From Tetrahymena thermophila SB210 (Eukaryota; Ciliophora; Oligohymenophorea; Hymenostomatida; Tetrahymenidae): a DNA stretch of 64,000 nt. Both the position numbers and the translations under genes were made by a program. The notes under the pieces were generated by a model that worked only from the letters and a program-made list of their open reading frames with translations, did not search any database and had not been told where the DNA came from. Below, in pieces: positions 36,038 to 48,300 of the stretch (the stretch's first letter is position 1; every line of letters begins with the position of its first letter). Location: positions 806,001-870,000 of the forward strand of contig NW_002476246.1 in NCBI RefSeq assembly GCF_000189635.1. Direction: 5' to 3'.

Positions 36038-39000
36038 TCATTTTGTATAGATCCATTAGCTGTATTAGGCTTATTCTATTATAGGAGCATTAATTAGTCT
36101 TGCTTCTAGACCATATACAACAGCATACTTATTGTAGACTGATTAGAAGTTTAGTGTGTTGGGATCAGATCTATAATAATGCCAGAATTTTCTAACAAAT
36201 TCAGCTGCTTCTTTAAACTCATTAATAGTATAATGGTCTAAAAGGCTACGAACTTCATTTAGCTTTTCTTAAGTAGGAAGTTCTCTCTCGTTAGTCAAAA
36301 AGCTCAAAAATATACAGCAACTGGCTAGTAAGCTTGGTTTAAATCTCAATGCTTCGTAACTCATAAGTAGCAAGTCGGCCAGGAACTTTTAATTTTCAAA
36401 TATAAATTTAAATTAAAAATCAAAAAATTTTAAACTAAAATAATATTGAAAAAAATAAAAGCAAAACATAATAAAAAGTAATCAGTATAATTTTTGCTTT
36501 TATTTTTTATACGATTTATTTATTTTATTAATAAATAATTTACCATAGCAATAACGGAAACCTAGGAGTCAGTATCAAATAAAGTGCACATTATTTTTAA
36601 AAAATACATCATATTTGGAGTATTTAATTAGAAAGAGAGAACTTTTAGAATTTTTTTCTCCATAGCAATGAGTTAAGCTGCATTATACTCTTCTGCTGTT
36701 ATGTATGCATATTCGATAGCGTTTTCTTATTTGTAATATTCTCTAGATCTCTCATTAAATACACTATTTTTAAATTTTAAATATTAATAAATTCTTTATT
36801 ATTAAATTAATTTCTTACTCTGCAATTTTCATGCAACTTACTCCTACTAACTGCAGTTTTTGTTTATCAATATTCATGATACCCAAAGCTCTTTTGATTT
36901 ATAATATTATTCATTAATTTAGTAAAGATTAATTAAAGACGTTTAATTAAAATAATTATTTTAAAAAATAAAATTATAACTTAAAAAAAATAAGAAGATT
37001 TGGTTTTTATTTACCTGTCGATGTAAGAAATACAATAATGAAGAGTTTCGTCTTATGCTTCGAAATGAACGCTTACATCAGTTAGCCAATCAATAAGTAT
37101 TATACGCATATTTTCAGTGATTAAGGCTTAGTCTTTCATGTAATCAGGTTTGATCAAGGTTTCTATCTTTTCTTATTTAACCATAGTTTAATAAATTGTT
37201 GATAAATGGCAGTAAGGTAGTGAGAACTAAAAATAGCATGAAGGTACTACTTAGCTGCAACACTTATTAATATTAATGGTTTCATCAATTTGCATGGGAA
37301 TATTCATTAAAGTTCTTTACTATCTTATTTCATCGAAGAATGGATGGTTAAGAGCCTCTTGAGAAGATATTCTCTTATAAGGATTTAATTGAAGTAATGA
37401 GTTCAAAAGCTACATTCCTTACATTCCCAAGATAGTGCCTAAATTTTTAAGTTTTTAAAATCCGTTCTATCTGTTGGGAATCATTGTGGTCTTTAATTAT
37501 TTGAATTCTTCACTCTAATTTTATTCACAGATATGGGATAAATTGATCATTTTCCATTTTGGGAAGGTTTGCTAGTAATCAGGGTTGTCACACATTGACA
37601 TTAAGGTTTCTGAATCTGGAGAACCAATAAATTTGAATACCTTGAAAAGCTACTCAATTTCAGAATCTATTTAGTATAAAAAGAATTAATCAATTTATTT
37701 GTCATTTGAATGGATCTAATTCAATTTAACAAGTATTATTTTTATATATGATGAAAATCAATCATTTATTTTGTCTATTTTATCTATTTTTCTTTTTGAG
37801 TGAAAAAAAACAACAAAAAATAAAATAAATTAAATTGATAATTGTTTGTTGCCTTAATATCTTAATTTTATGAATTTGCATTCAAATTTAAATTTTCTGT
37901 TTTTAACTTATGCTTGATATTAATTTAGAAAGCTATCCTAAATCTAGATTATTTGTAAATTTATCTGCTTTTAAAGACATTTAATATATTGATTGCTATC
38001 AGTTTCATAAAAACAATTGTAATTAATTAGTTGTAAATGCTCAAAAAAAATTTTGTATAAAATTCTATTTGTTTTAAATTAATTTTTATTTTATTTATTT
38101 TTACCTCCAGCAAATAAAGGTTCATTCAAAACAATTTCAGCTAAAAGACAGCCAAAAGACCACATATCAATTTCAAAGGTGTAGATGCTTTTTCTCAAAA
38201 GGAGCTCAGGAGCTCTGTACCAAAGACGGCGAGCTTCTCTTCCTGAGCGTTCTCTTTCTTTAGGATCTTCAGGAGTGTATGGTATGTGGGGAATCGAAAC
38301 AAGTCTTGAAAGACCGAAATCTGATATTTTTACAACATCTTTATCAAGCAAAATATTATCAATCTTTAAATTTCTATGCATAATTCCTTAGTGATGCAAG
38401 TAATTTAAACCTTCAAGAATCTAGTAAGCAATTTCCTTAACTTTAATCAAAGGAATTTTGTATTGAGGACGAGTGAGTCCCTTACTGTCATCCTGAACTT
38501 AGCTGATATATCTTCTTGTATATTCCTTCAAGTTATACTCTTATCTTTTTGTAACTATTTGAACTATCACATTTTTTATGTCTACTTCGTGAATTCTATT
38601 TTTATATTAAATAAAAATTTAATATTTTAGAATATTTTTTCAGTTTATTTATGAAAATCTCCATGATTTTAAGATAATTTTTTCTGATTTGAAAAGAGCA
38701 GAATACAATAATGAATAAATATTTAGTAGTTTTTCACTTGTTAATGAATTAATAATTAAAATTACTTTGTGATATTTGGGTGATCAAGAGCCTACAAATA
38801 GCTGAGTTCTCTTAAAATACTAGTAGGAACTCCATCATCTTATCCAGCATTGCTTATCATAATGTTCACGTTTCTAATCATAAACTTTTTTTTAATTTAA
38901 TTGAACATTAAAAAAATGAATTTCGTTCAAAAATTTAAAAGAATTAATCTGTTTCGGTTTTTTCAACCAAGAATTTGTTTTCAAATATGTTTGTTGATTG

Positions 39001-40407
39001 ATTGATTGATTGATTTAAAATTTGAAATAGAAAATTTAAAATGAAGGACAATTTATTTTTTACCTGATTATGATCTAGACGGGATACTGCTGAAAAGAGT
39101 CTTCCTTTGGATCTGCGTTCTACTACAGGGATATTCTTCTAATATTTGTCATTAATGGTCAAAGTCTAAAACTTCTAGATATAGCTCCAAAGACGAGTAT
39201 CTTTACACATTTTACGGAAGTACTAATTTACATTTGCAAGGCGCAGGTAAATATCTTTGGGAGATAAATAAGAACAAATAATGAAGTGAAGTTCGAAGGG
39301 TAAAGTCATTAAGCTCTATGTTACTTACTATTATTAAGCAAGTAGAGGTGAAAATTTCAAGCTTTTTAGTAAGTTTGATAAATTTCTTAAGCTTTTATTA
39401 TTCTAGCATAGTGCTTATTCGCAATTTATTTGGCATGTTTTGTGCTGCTCTTTACCATTCAAACTATTTTAATCACAGTTCAGATTCATTTATCCATGTT
39501 TATATCCATATTTTTTGCCTTTTCCATTTACATTTCTCTGCTTTGAACTAGATTTCTCATGACAACTACTAGTGTTATTAATATCAAAGTTATTGCTGCT
39601 TATCATACTGTTCAAATTGCTACTGTTATTTAAAGGACAGCACATTTGCTGTAAGTTATGTGAGTGGTGCTAGTGAATGTGGCTTAAATGATTGCTTTGG
39701 CTACTGTTGCCATTCATGAAATTTGAAATTCCTAAGTTATTATTACTTGCGATACTTTAATTCATTTAGTTAATATGAATATTCATGTTGTTATTATTTT
39801 GGATATTGTTTATGGAGTTATTTGTATTGCTTGTTTATAAGTTTGCAAGACTTGGGTTATTCTCTTGATCATCTGAATCATACTTTCTCTCTTCTTTGAC
39901 AGGAGAAACACTTCGCTGCTATTGATTTTAAGCAGGTGAATCTTAGTATGAATTTTCATTTGGAGAGCTTAAAAAATTAGTTTTATTTGTATAATTATTT
40001 GAATTTCCTTTAAGGACAGTTAACTAAGTAATTTCACTTATAGAAGGAAACTATGAAGTATAAGAACTAGGAGATGATTAAATGGAGGACGATAAAGTAG
40101 AATTGGTAGATTATCCTATTTTTTTGTTGGAATTTTAAGCGCTCTCTACTCTTTAGTTATTTATCAATTCTTATTACTAGTTTTGCTATTCTATCTATGT
40201 AGCATTATTATTTGAATTCTTACTCTAAGATTTTCTACTGCTACGTCTATTTTTTTACTTGCTTCTCTACTCATTTTTTTATTAATTGTTCATCTTCTGT
40301 GATTAGTTCTGTTATCTCCTCTCTTTACCACTTGAGCCCTAGACATTCGAATTAATTCTCTAACTTTAACCTTCCTGATTGCAGTTGAAATTTGTATTTT
40401 AAAACAT
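36038..40407 (-). CDS. F-box / CDK-like pseudokinase / cyclin fusion protein (1,081 aa)
   Basis: Seven exons on the minus strand: 40407-39064, 38884-38766, 38595-38105, 37666-37015, 36890-36819, 36763-36544 and 36385-36038; all GT-AG, phases exact, 1,081 residues. Residues 1-365 are Q/N/S-rich. An F-box follows at 369-413 (LPFELHFIICSYLSPKD ... VNQYFRKMCKDTRLWSYI). A CDK-like kinase fold spans about 420-765, with GVPTSILREL where CDKs have PSTAIRE, DFG at 580-582, LWYRAPELLL, a GDSEIEQLF segment, and NPYKRISSQEALNHPFF. A cyclin occupies about 815-1081: MRIILIDWLTDV at 838 and ETLHYCISYIDR in box 1, MEKKILKVLSFQL, and an all-helical second box. The VAIK lysine is Arg452, the HRD aspartate is Asn563, and the Gly-loop is unrecognisable. 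By analogy with cyclin F it may recruit Skp1/Cul1 and bind substrates through the cyclin; this is inference. Confidence 0.93.
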
Positions 40408-42362
40408 TTTGATTTGATTAGATGAATCAACCTATCTTCAGCTTTACTTTAAAATTTTTACTTTTTGATTGATTTTTAATTTTTGATTGATTTAGAGCAA
40501 TCAAATTTTCTATTTATTTATTTACTTCTTTTTTTTATTTTTTTTATTATTTGTTTATTTTTTTTTTTGTTAGTTTGCTTGCTTGTTTTTGTTTGATTTT
40601 TAATTGATTTGACTGATCCTACCTATCTTTGAATTACGAATATCTATCAATATATCTGTCAAACTATTTAAACTAGAAGCAGACTTTTATTCAATTTTAT
40701 ATATAGTTAATGAAGATTTTGCAATTAATTGTTAATGCTTGTTTGCTTATATGTATGTATTTTTAATTATTTGATTCTTTGATTTTGTATATATTTATTT
40801 ATAAATAATTAAATGTATGTTATTAAAATATTTGATAAAATTCAAATCAAATAGCAAATTAATTATTAAATTAATTGATTAAAACATATACAATACAAAT
40901 TTATGTAAATATTATTCTATGATTCTTGTCATGGGTTTTTATTCAAAATCAAATGCTTTAATTGAGAAAAGAAATAAATAAAATAGATATATTAATTAGA
41001 TTTTCAATCTTTTTCAAATCCCTATCTTTTTAACAAACAAAATTAGTATCAAAAAAAAGCAAAGCAATAATTTAAATTTTTCAAAATTCTAAATTAATCA
41101 GTTTGAAAACATGAAAGAATAAATTTATATATCTGGATTATCTTATTTTTTGAAAGCAAAAAGTGATAAAACATTACCATTTTCTTGAAAGAATTGCGTT
41201 ATTCATGGAAAATACTTTTAGTTCTAGGATTGAGAGGCGAAAATGGAATTTACACAATTTTAATATTTTTCAAATCATAATATATTTAAATAGTAAATGC
41301 TCATTTAATTTAATGACTAATCCTCTTTTTAATTAATTTTTGATTGAATTTAAATAATTAGCCAGTTTTTTTTAAAAAATACAAAGAGGAAATTAAAATT
41401 CAACAAATAAAGAAAAAAAATAACAAACTAATAAATTATTAAGTAATTCAAACTTTCGTTTTTGTTTTAATCTTTAAATCACTCTGAAATCTCCTACAGA
41501 TTTCTTCACACTAAATTTATTATCTCTCAATAAACTAAGATTATTTATTAATTTATAATTCATTCATTCATTCATTTTAAAATAACTATTGTTTCATAGT
41601 ATTTGTTAAAATATCTATCTTAATCAACATATGCACTTACTTACACAACAAGTTTATCTATGCTAGCTCTTTTTATCGGAATTAGACTAAAAAACACCTG
41701 AAAATTAATTATCTTGCTACAAATTAATTTATCGCTGACTTTTTTTTAGTATTTAAAAATAAATTTTACCATCATTGGTAAACTATACATTAATATTTTT
41801 TCCATTCAAATTTTTAAAAAATATTAATCTATTCTTACAACATAACTAAAAATTTTATAAAAATTATATTTAAGTACTATTTAATAGATCTTACTTATTC
41901 TTAATTATAAAAACAATAAAACTCATAATAATAAATTTATTCTATTCAATATAAAGCTAATAAAATAGCAAAATTCAAATTTAATTCAGATTTAAATAGA
42001 AAACAAAAATTTTAATTGGAATTTTATTTCAATTTTTAAAATTCATCTAAAAAGCTTAATTTTTGATTTTAAATTATAATTTATATATCTAAAATCATAC
42101 TTTTAATTATCAAATAATCATAAATACTTTATAAAGAGTTTATTTAAACTAATATTTAACTTTAATATTAATAAATAAATTAATATTATAAAATCTTAGT
42201 TAATTATTAGATGTTAATTATGAATAAAATAATTTTATTTTCATTTATTAAATAAATGTGATATATTTTATTATCAAACTTTATTTAATCTGAAGAAAGT
42301 TGTAATCAAATTTTATATTTTATCAAATAAAAATACAACTAAAAAAGAAGTATTATATAATG
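40408..42362. other. Intergenic region
   Basis: About 2 kb upstream of the fusion gene and downstream of the LRR gene. It has T-rich and A-rich low complexity with GATT and ATTT repeats. An in-frame TGA about 25 bases upstream of the fusion start supports that start. No further exon was recognised, but a non-coding 5' exon could hide here. Confidence 0.5.
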
Positions 42363-45300
42363 TCAAATAATTAAATTTAATAAAACTAATTTCCTAGATT
42401 TTTTAAGGTTATTTGACATTTCCATTTTTTCTTGAGGTTAGATTTTTGGGACTGCAATTCTTTGAATAAGAGAAGCAAATGATATTTATGTCAAATTTTC
42501 ACAGTTTCTTAAAGCGACTAGTAATCCAAATATACTTTCGTTACTTACTATGTTGAAACTTTTTTTTAATTGAAATATATTTTAAATATTAAACATATGT
42601 GTTTTTTTTTAGTAAATTATTTTTACGGTATAATTATATTCAGGGATCTTAACTGTTAGCAAAATTTTAGATTGTTTCCTAAATCAACAATACTCTTATC
42701 AATTCTATTACATCTATTTATTTATATTTGATAAAATTACTTTATCCTGATTTTGTAGAAGTGTTGATTAAGTTATTTAAAAGAAAATAAATATCTAAAT
42801 AAAAAATTTTCAGTAACAAATTTTTAAAAAATATCTTTTACGATAGCTAAAGGAATAATTGAGTTAAATTCTTTAATTCTAGTATCGACATACTCAAAAT
42901 GAAAAAAACTTTATCTTCCATTGCACAGTCTCTTTTTAACATTTAAAAATTGTGTATTAATTACATTCAAACTTTTAATAAAAATACGAAAAATGTAAAT
43001 TTAATTTTGTTAGAGTTGAACATTATTTTAACCCTTCGCATAACTAACTCATTTGTTCAGATTCAATCGTGTTTCTTTTTAAATTAATCATAAAATAACA
43101 TTAACATTTAATTGAAATTTAAAGAAAGATAAACTAGTTTTGTATTTATATTTTTAAATTATGATTTAATAAAATATGAAGAGAAATAAAATAATATGAA
43201 TAAATACCCTGATAAAGAAACTTAAAAAAACTATAAATTTTTTAAGTTTGCAAGAGAATTAGATAATTCCAAAAGAAGACCTTAGCTTATCTAACTTAAC
43301 CTTTAAAAAAATAATTATTAGAATATTTTTTTATCTATTTTCTAACCTTAAGAATAGTATCAAGGTTTTAAGCTTTAACATTATCCTTAATGTTTTTACT
43401 AACTAATAAATTTATGCTGGAGCTTCTCTGTTAAAACTTTTTATAAGCAAAATATAAATTTTTTTCACTATTAAATTCATTATTTTCCAATTTATAATTT
43501 AAAAAATAAACCCTAAATCAAGTTCCAAAACATCAATATTTTAACAGCTCTATAAAATTTGAATTAAGTCAGATGGATTGTGCTCGCTTTTTAGGCTTGA
43601 TCTTTTTTAATAAAAAAATTAAAAAGGATTAAATAAATAGATAGTCTTCTGATAAATAAATAGAAAAATTTATTAGATTTACTTTAAGTCAAGTTTTAGA
43701 GTTTAGAGGTTTTCATATTTTTAAAATACTTTTGCCATTTTTTATAATTCACTTTAGCTTATCTTTTTGTCACTTAATATGAGATAAAATGTATTTAATA
43801 AAGCAATTTTATTTTATAATTTTAAAGATACCTAAATAACAATTTTAGACTTTAAGCTTCAAATTATTTTGAATGTACAAACTATTGAGTAAGAATTAAG
43901 AATATTAAATAATTTTAATATTGTATACTACTTTTACCTTATGGATATCAACAAATTCTTGGATTTTTTATTGTGCTTTTTTTCCTTAAATTTAATTTTG
44001 GCCCATTTAAACTTTTTTATTAATTCTTTGAAAAAAATTAATAATTTAATTTGTCATGAAAATTTGTATTTATATTAATTTTAATTAAGATTTTGATGGA
44101 TATCAACATAATAAATAAAAATATCTTTGTAATCCTAATAAATAATTTCTAATCATTTATTTAATCAATTTTGTCAATAATATAGTGAATTAATTAATAA
44201 AAAATATATTTTTGTGATAAAATTTTAAAAAATGTAATTATGTTAACTGAAATAATATTTAAATTTAACGGATATAAATATTAAATAAATTAAACAAAAA
44301 TAAGATATATGGGATACTTATTAATATTCTAAATAAGTGTATTAAATAAAAATATAATATTCTATTATTTCAAATATGTTTTTTTTTCTACATAATATTT
44401 TTACCATCAATAAAAACTAAATAAAACTAATCTTTTTGATTTAAGACACTTGCTATTTACTTTCATATATGTTGAATGTTCAATTTCCTATCTACTATTT
44501 ATATAAATTATAAATAAAATTAATTAGAAGAATAATAAATTTAAATTTAAAATAATATTTTTTATAAAAAATTTTATATAATAAGAATAAAAAAACAAAT
44601 AAATCAAATAAAAAGCAGATAAATAAATAAATAATAAAATTAAAAGAGTTTTATTGTTTCAAATTCATGTTTATATTAAAAATATCATAATCAAAAATAA
44701 ATAAGTAGTTTTTACTAGAGAATAAGTTCTAAAATTTAGAGATTAGTGCACTTTGCTAAAGCATTGACCAAACATGATTCGCCAGTTTCACCAATTTAAT
44801 ATATACTTTTTAAATATTTAAGAAAATATTTAAAATTAATTTATTAGTTAATTAAAAAATATGATTAAGAAATAAATTAATAATCAAATTAAAATTTAAA
44901 TATTAAAGAATAAATCTATTTATCTAGAAAAAAAAACTTAATCAAAATTAAAGGGCAAATTAAATAAATAAAATAAAATGCAAAAAATAAAATTATAAAA
45001 ATATCAAAAGAGTTTTATTTTTTTAAATTCAAATTTATATTAAGAAATATCATAATCTAAAACAAATAAATTGCTTTTACTTAATATAAAGCGTCAATTT
45101 TGAGAGATTATTGCACTTTCCAAAAGCAAAACCTAAGTTTGATATACCAATATCATCAATACAATTTTGACTTTTTATTTTGAAGAAAAAATATTTAATT
45201 TCTTAGAAAAAATATGAAATAATAACAAATAAATTAATAAAAAATAAAATTTGTAAATTAGAAAATAAGATACATTAAGAAGGAAAAATGTTATTATTAG

Positions 45301-48300
45301 AATATAATAATAGCAAATTAGATTAAATATGAGGAAATAAATTAATAGAATGAAAGAGCTTTTTATTTTAAATTAATTTTTATTTTTAAAAAAATCACAA
45401 TCCAATTTAAATCAACTTTTTTACTCAAGATAAAGTTCTAAATTTTAGAGACTAGTGCAGTTTGCTAAACCAGAACCCAAGTTTGATGCACCTATCGCAC
45501 CAATTTAATTTTCACTTTTTGAATTTTAAAAAAATATCATTATTTTATTTTTGAGTGAGAAGGAAGAAAGGAATAAAAAATATTAAATAATAAGAAATGA
45601 ATTAATATTGTGAAAATAAAAATATTATTTAAAATAAAAAATTAAAATAAATTAAATCAAATAAATAGTTAATAAATAAATTAATGTATAATAAAAGAGT
45701 TATATATAACGTATATTGTTTAAAATTTATTTTTATATTAAAGAATATAACAAACCTAAACAAATAAACTATTTGGAACTTTTTAAATATTAAAAAAAAT
45801 TTTAATTAATTAGTTATCTTGAAAAAAATTTAAAGAGTTTTATTTTGCTTAAATTCATTATTATACAAATAAACTATTTTTACTCGAGGCTAAGTGTTAA
45901 ATTTTAGAGATTAATGCTATTAATTAAAGCAGAACTTAAGCCTGATATACCTTCATCTCCAATTTAATTGGAACTTTTTAAATATTGAAAAAAATTTTAA
46001 TTAATTAGTTATCTAGAAAAAAATATGAAATAACAATAATAATAATAATAATAATAAATGAATTAATAATCAAAGTAAAGTTGAAAATTAAAAAATTAGG
46101 TAAAATAAGATATGGAAATAGTAATCAGAAAAAAAAATTAAATAAATAAATTTAAAGAGTTTTATTTTGCTTAAATTCATTATTATACAAATAAACTATT
46201 TTTGCTCTAGGTTAAGTGTTAAATTTTAGAGATTAATGCAATTAATTAAAGCAGAACCTAAGTTTGATATACCTTCATCTCCAATTTAATTGGAACTTTT
46301 TAAATATTGAGGAAAATATAATAATTATATATTTAGAAGGAAAAAATGTGAAATTATTAGAAATATATTAGTTATAAAAGCAAAGTTTAAAACTAGAAAA
46401 GCAGTTAAGTTAAGAAGTAAAAATGCACGAATTAAGAATAAAAATCCAAAATAACTTCTATTTAAAATTTGGTTTATAAATTAAAAGAATTTTATTGCTT
46501 TAAATTCATTTTTAATTAAAAAAAACAATTAAAAACAAATATATTGTTATTACATAAAATTAAGTGACAAATTTGAGAGATTAGAGCACTTTGCTAAAGC
46601 AGACACTAAATTTTATACCCCAATTCCACCAATTTAATTATAACTTTTTAAAAAATGAAGTAAAAAATAAAATAATTAGTTATTTAGAAGTAAAAAAATA
46701 AAAAAAATAGAATCATATTTAAATTAAAAATATCACAAACAAAAAAATTAACTGTTTTTTACCTAAAATTAAGTATAAAATGTGAGAGCTTAGAACAATT
46801 TGTTAAAGCAAATCCTAAACCTGATACACCTTCATTACCAATTTTATTGTTACTTTTTAAATAATTAAAAATACATAAAATTAATTAGAAGGAAAATATA
46901 TATGAAATAATAATAAATAAAAAGACACAATCAACAATTAGAATAAAAAGCAAAATAAATCAAATAAAAAAAACAAATAGTAAATTAATTAATAAATAAA
47001 TAAAAAGAAAGAGTTTAATTTTTTAAATTTATTTTAATATTAAAAAATATAAAAATCGAAAATAAATAAACTAGTTTTACATAATGTTAAGTGTTAAATT
47101 TGACAGATTAGCAAGCTTTTTCAAAAAAAAACTTAAACTTGATGCACCTTCATCACCAATTATATTGTAACTTTGTAAATATTAAAGAATATGTTATTAA
47201 TTAATTAGTTAGTTATTTAAAAGTAGGGATCGAGTATGGGAGTTTTTAACAGACAATCGAATAAAAGTAAAAATTATTTGGTCTGGCCATATAAATATGG
47301 TTATAACGAATATACGATCGAACCCTATTTAGAAGGAAAAAAGTAATAATAATTATAAATTAATAAAAAAATGTTATTAATTAAAGCAAAAATTGAAAAT
47401 TGTTTTAAATTAATTCTAAATTAAAAAATATCACAATCCAAAACAAATAAACAATTTTTACTCAAGTTGAAGTTCTAAATTTTAGAGATTAGTGCACTTT
47501 GCTAAAGCAGATCCTAAGCCTGATGCACCAGTTGCACCAATTTAATTGTCACTTATTAAATATTTAAAAAATTAAAATTAATTATTTAGTAGAAGAAATA
47601 ATATAAAATGATGATAAATTAATTAATTTAAAAATGAGCAAAATTAAAATATAATAAACAATCTGTATAAAAAAAATCAATAAATAAATTAATAGACATT
47701 TATATTTTAAATTTATTTTATTTTAAAAATGATCATAATCCAAATCAAATCAAATAATTAATTTTACTCAAGATAAAGTTTCAAATTTGAGAGTTTAGAG
47801 CACTTTGCTAATTCAGCACTTAAGCCTGATACACCTTCATCTTAAATTTAATTTCCACTTTTTAAATATTGAAAAAAATATAATTAATTTATTGGATAGT
47901 CAATAATAAGAAATTAATTCATAATATTAAAAATTAGAAAAAGAATTAAATAAAAAAACACACACAATTATAATAAAATAGTAAAATAGATAAAATAAAA
48001 ACTAATAAAAAAAATAAGTTCTCATGGTTTATTTCTAAAAACTTATTTTTATATCAAAAAATATCATAGTTCAAAGCAAATAAATCATTTATTTACCCAA
48101 TATCAAGTGTCAAATTTGAGAGATTAATGCAATTTGCTAATGCAGAACCTAAATCTAAAGCACCCTTAGCACCTAATTTATTATGACTTTTTAAATAATG
48201 AAGAAAATATAATCAATTTATTAGTTAGTTAGAAAGAAATTATGAAGATATTAAATAGTAGGAATTAATTAATAATCAAACCAAATGTTAAAAATTAAAA

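Noticed and set aside
39318-39551. Plus-strand frame of 77 codons
   Set aside because: Exact antisense of the Q/N-rich N-terminal part of the F-box/CDK/cyclin gene.
36038-40407. Three separate adjacent genes (F-box, CDK, cyclin)
   Set aside because: Both domain junctions lie within single uninterrupted exons and all exon phases close; no stop or start separates them.
43196-43600. Plus-strand frame of 134 codons starting MNKYPDKETQ
   Set aside because: It is antisense to LRR-type exons on the minus strand (GLLLELSNSLANLKNLQF and others), and with only TGA as stop such frames arise easily in AT-rich DNA.
47226-47325. tRNA reading of the GGGTTCGATC motif on the minus strand
   Set aside because: Resembles a B-box, but there is no A-box, no cloverleaf stems and the ends are better explained as terminal inverted repeats.
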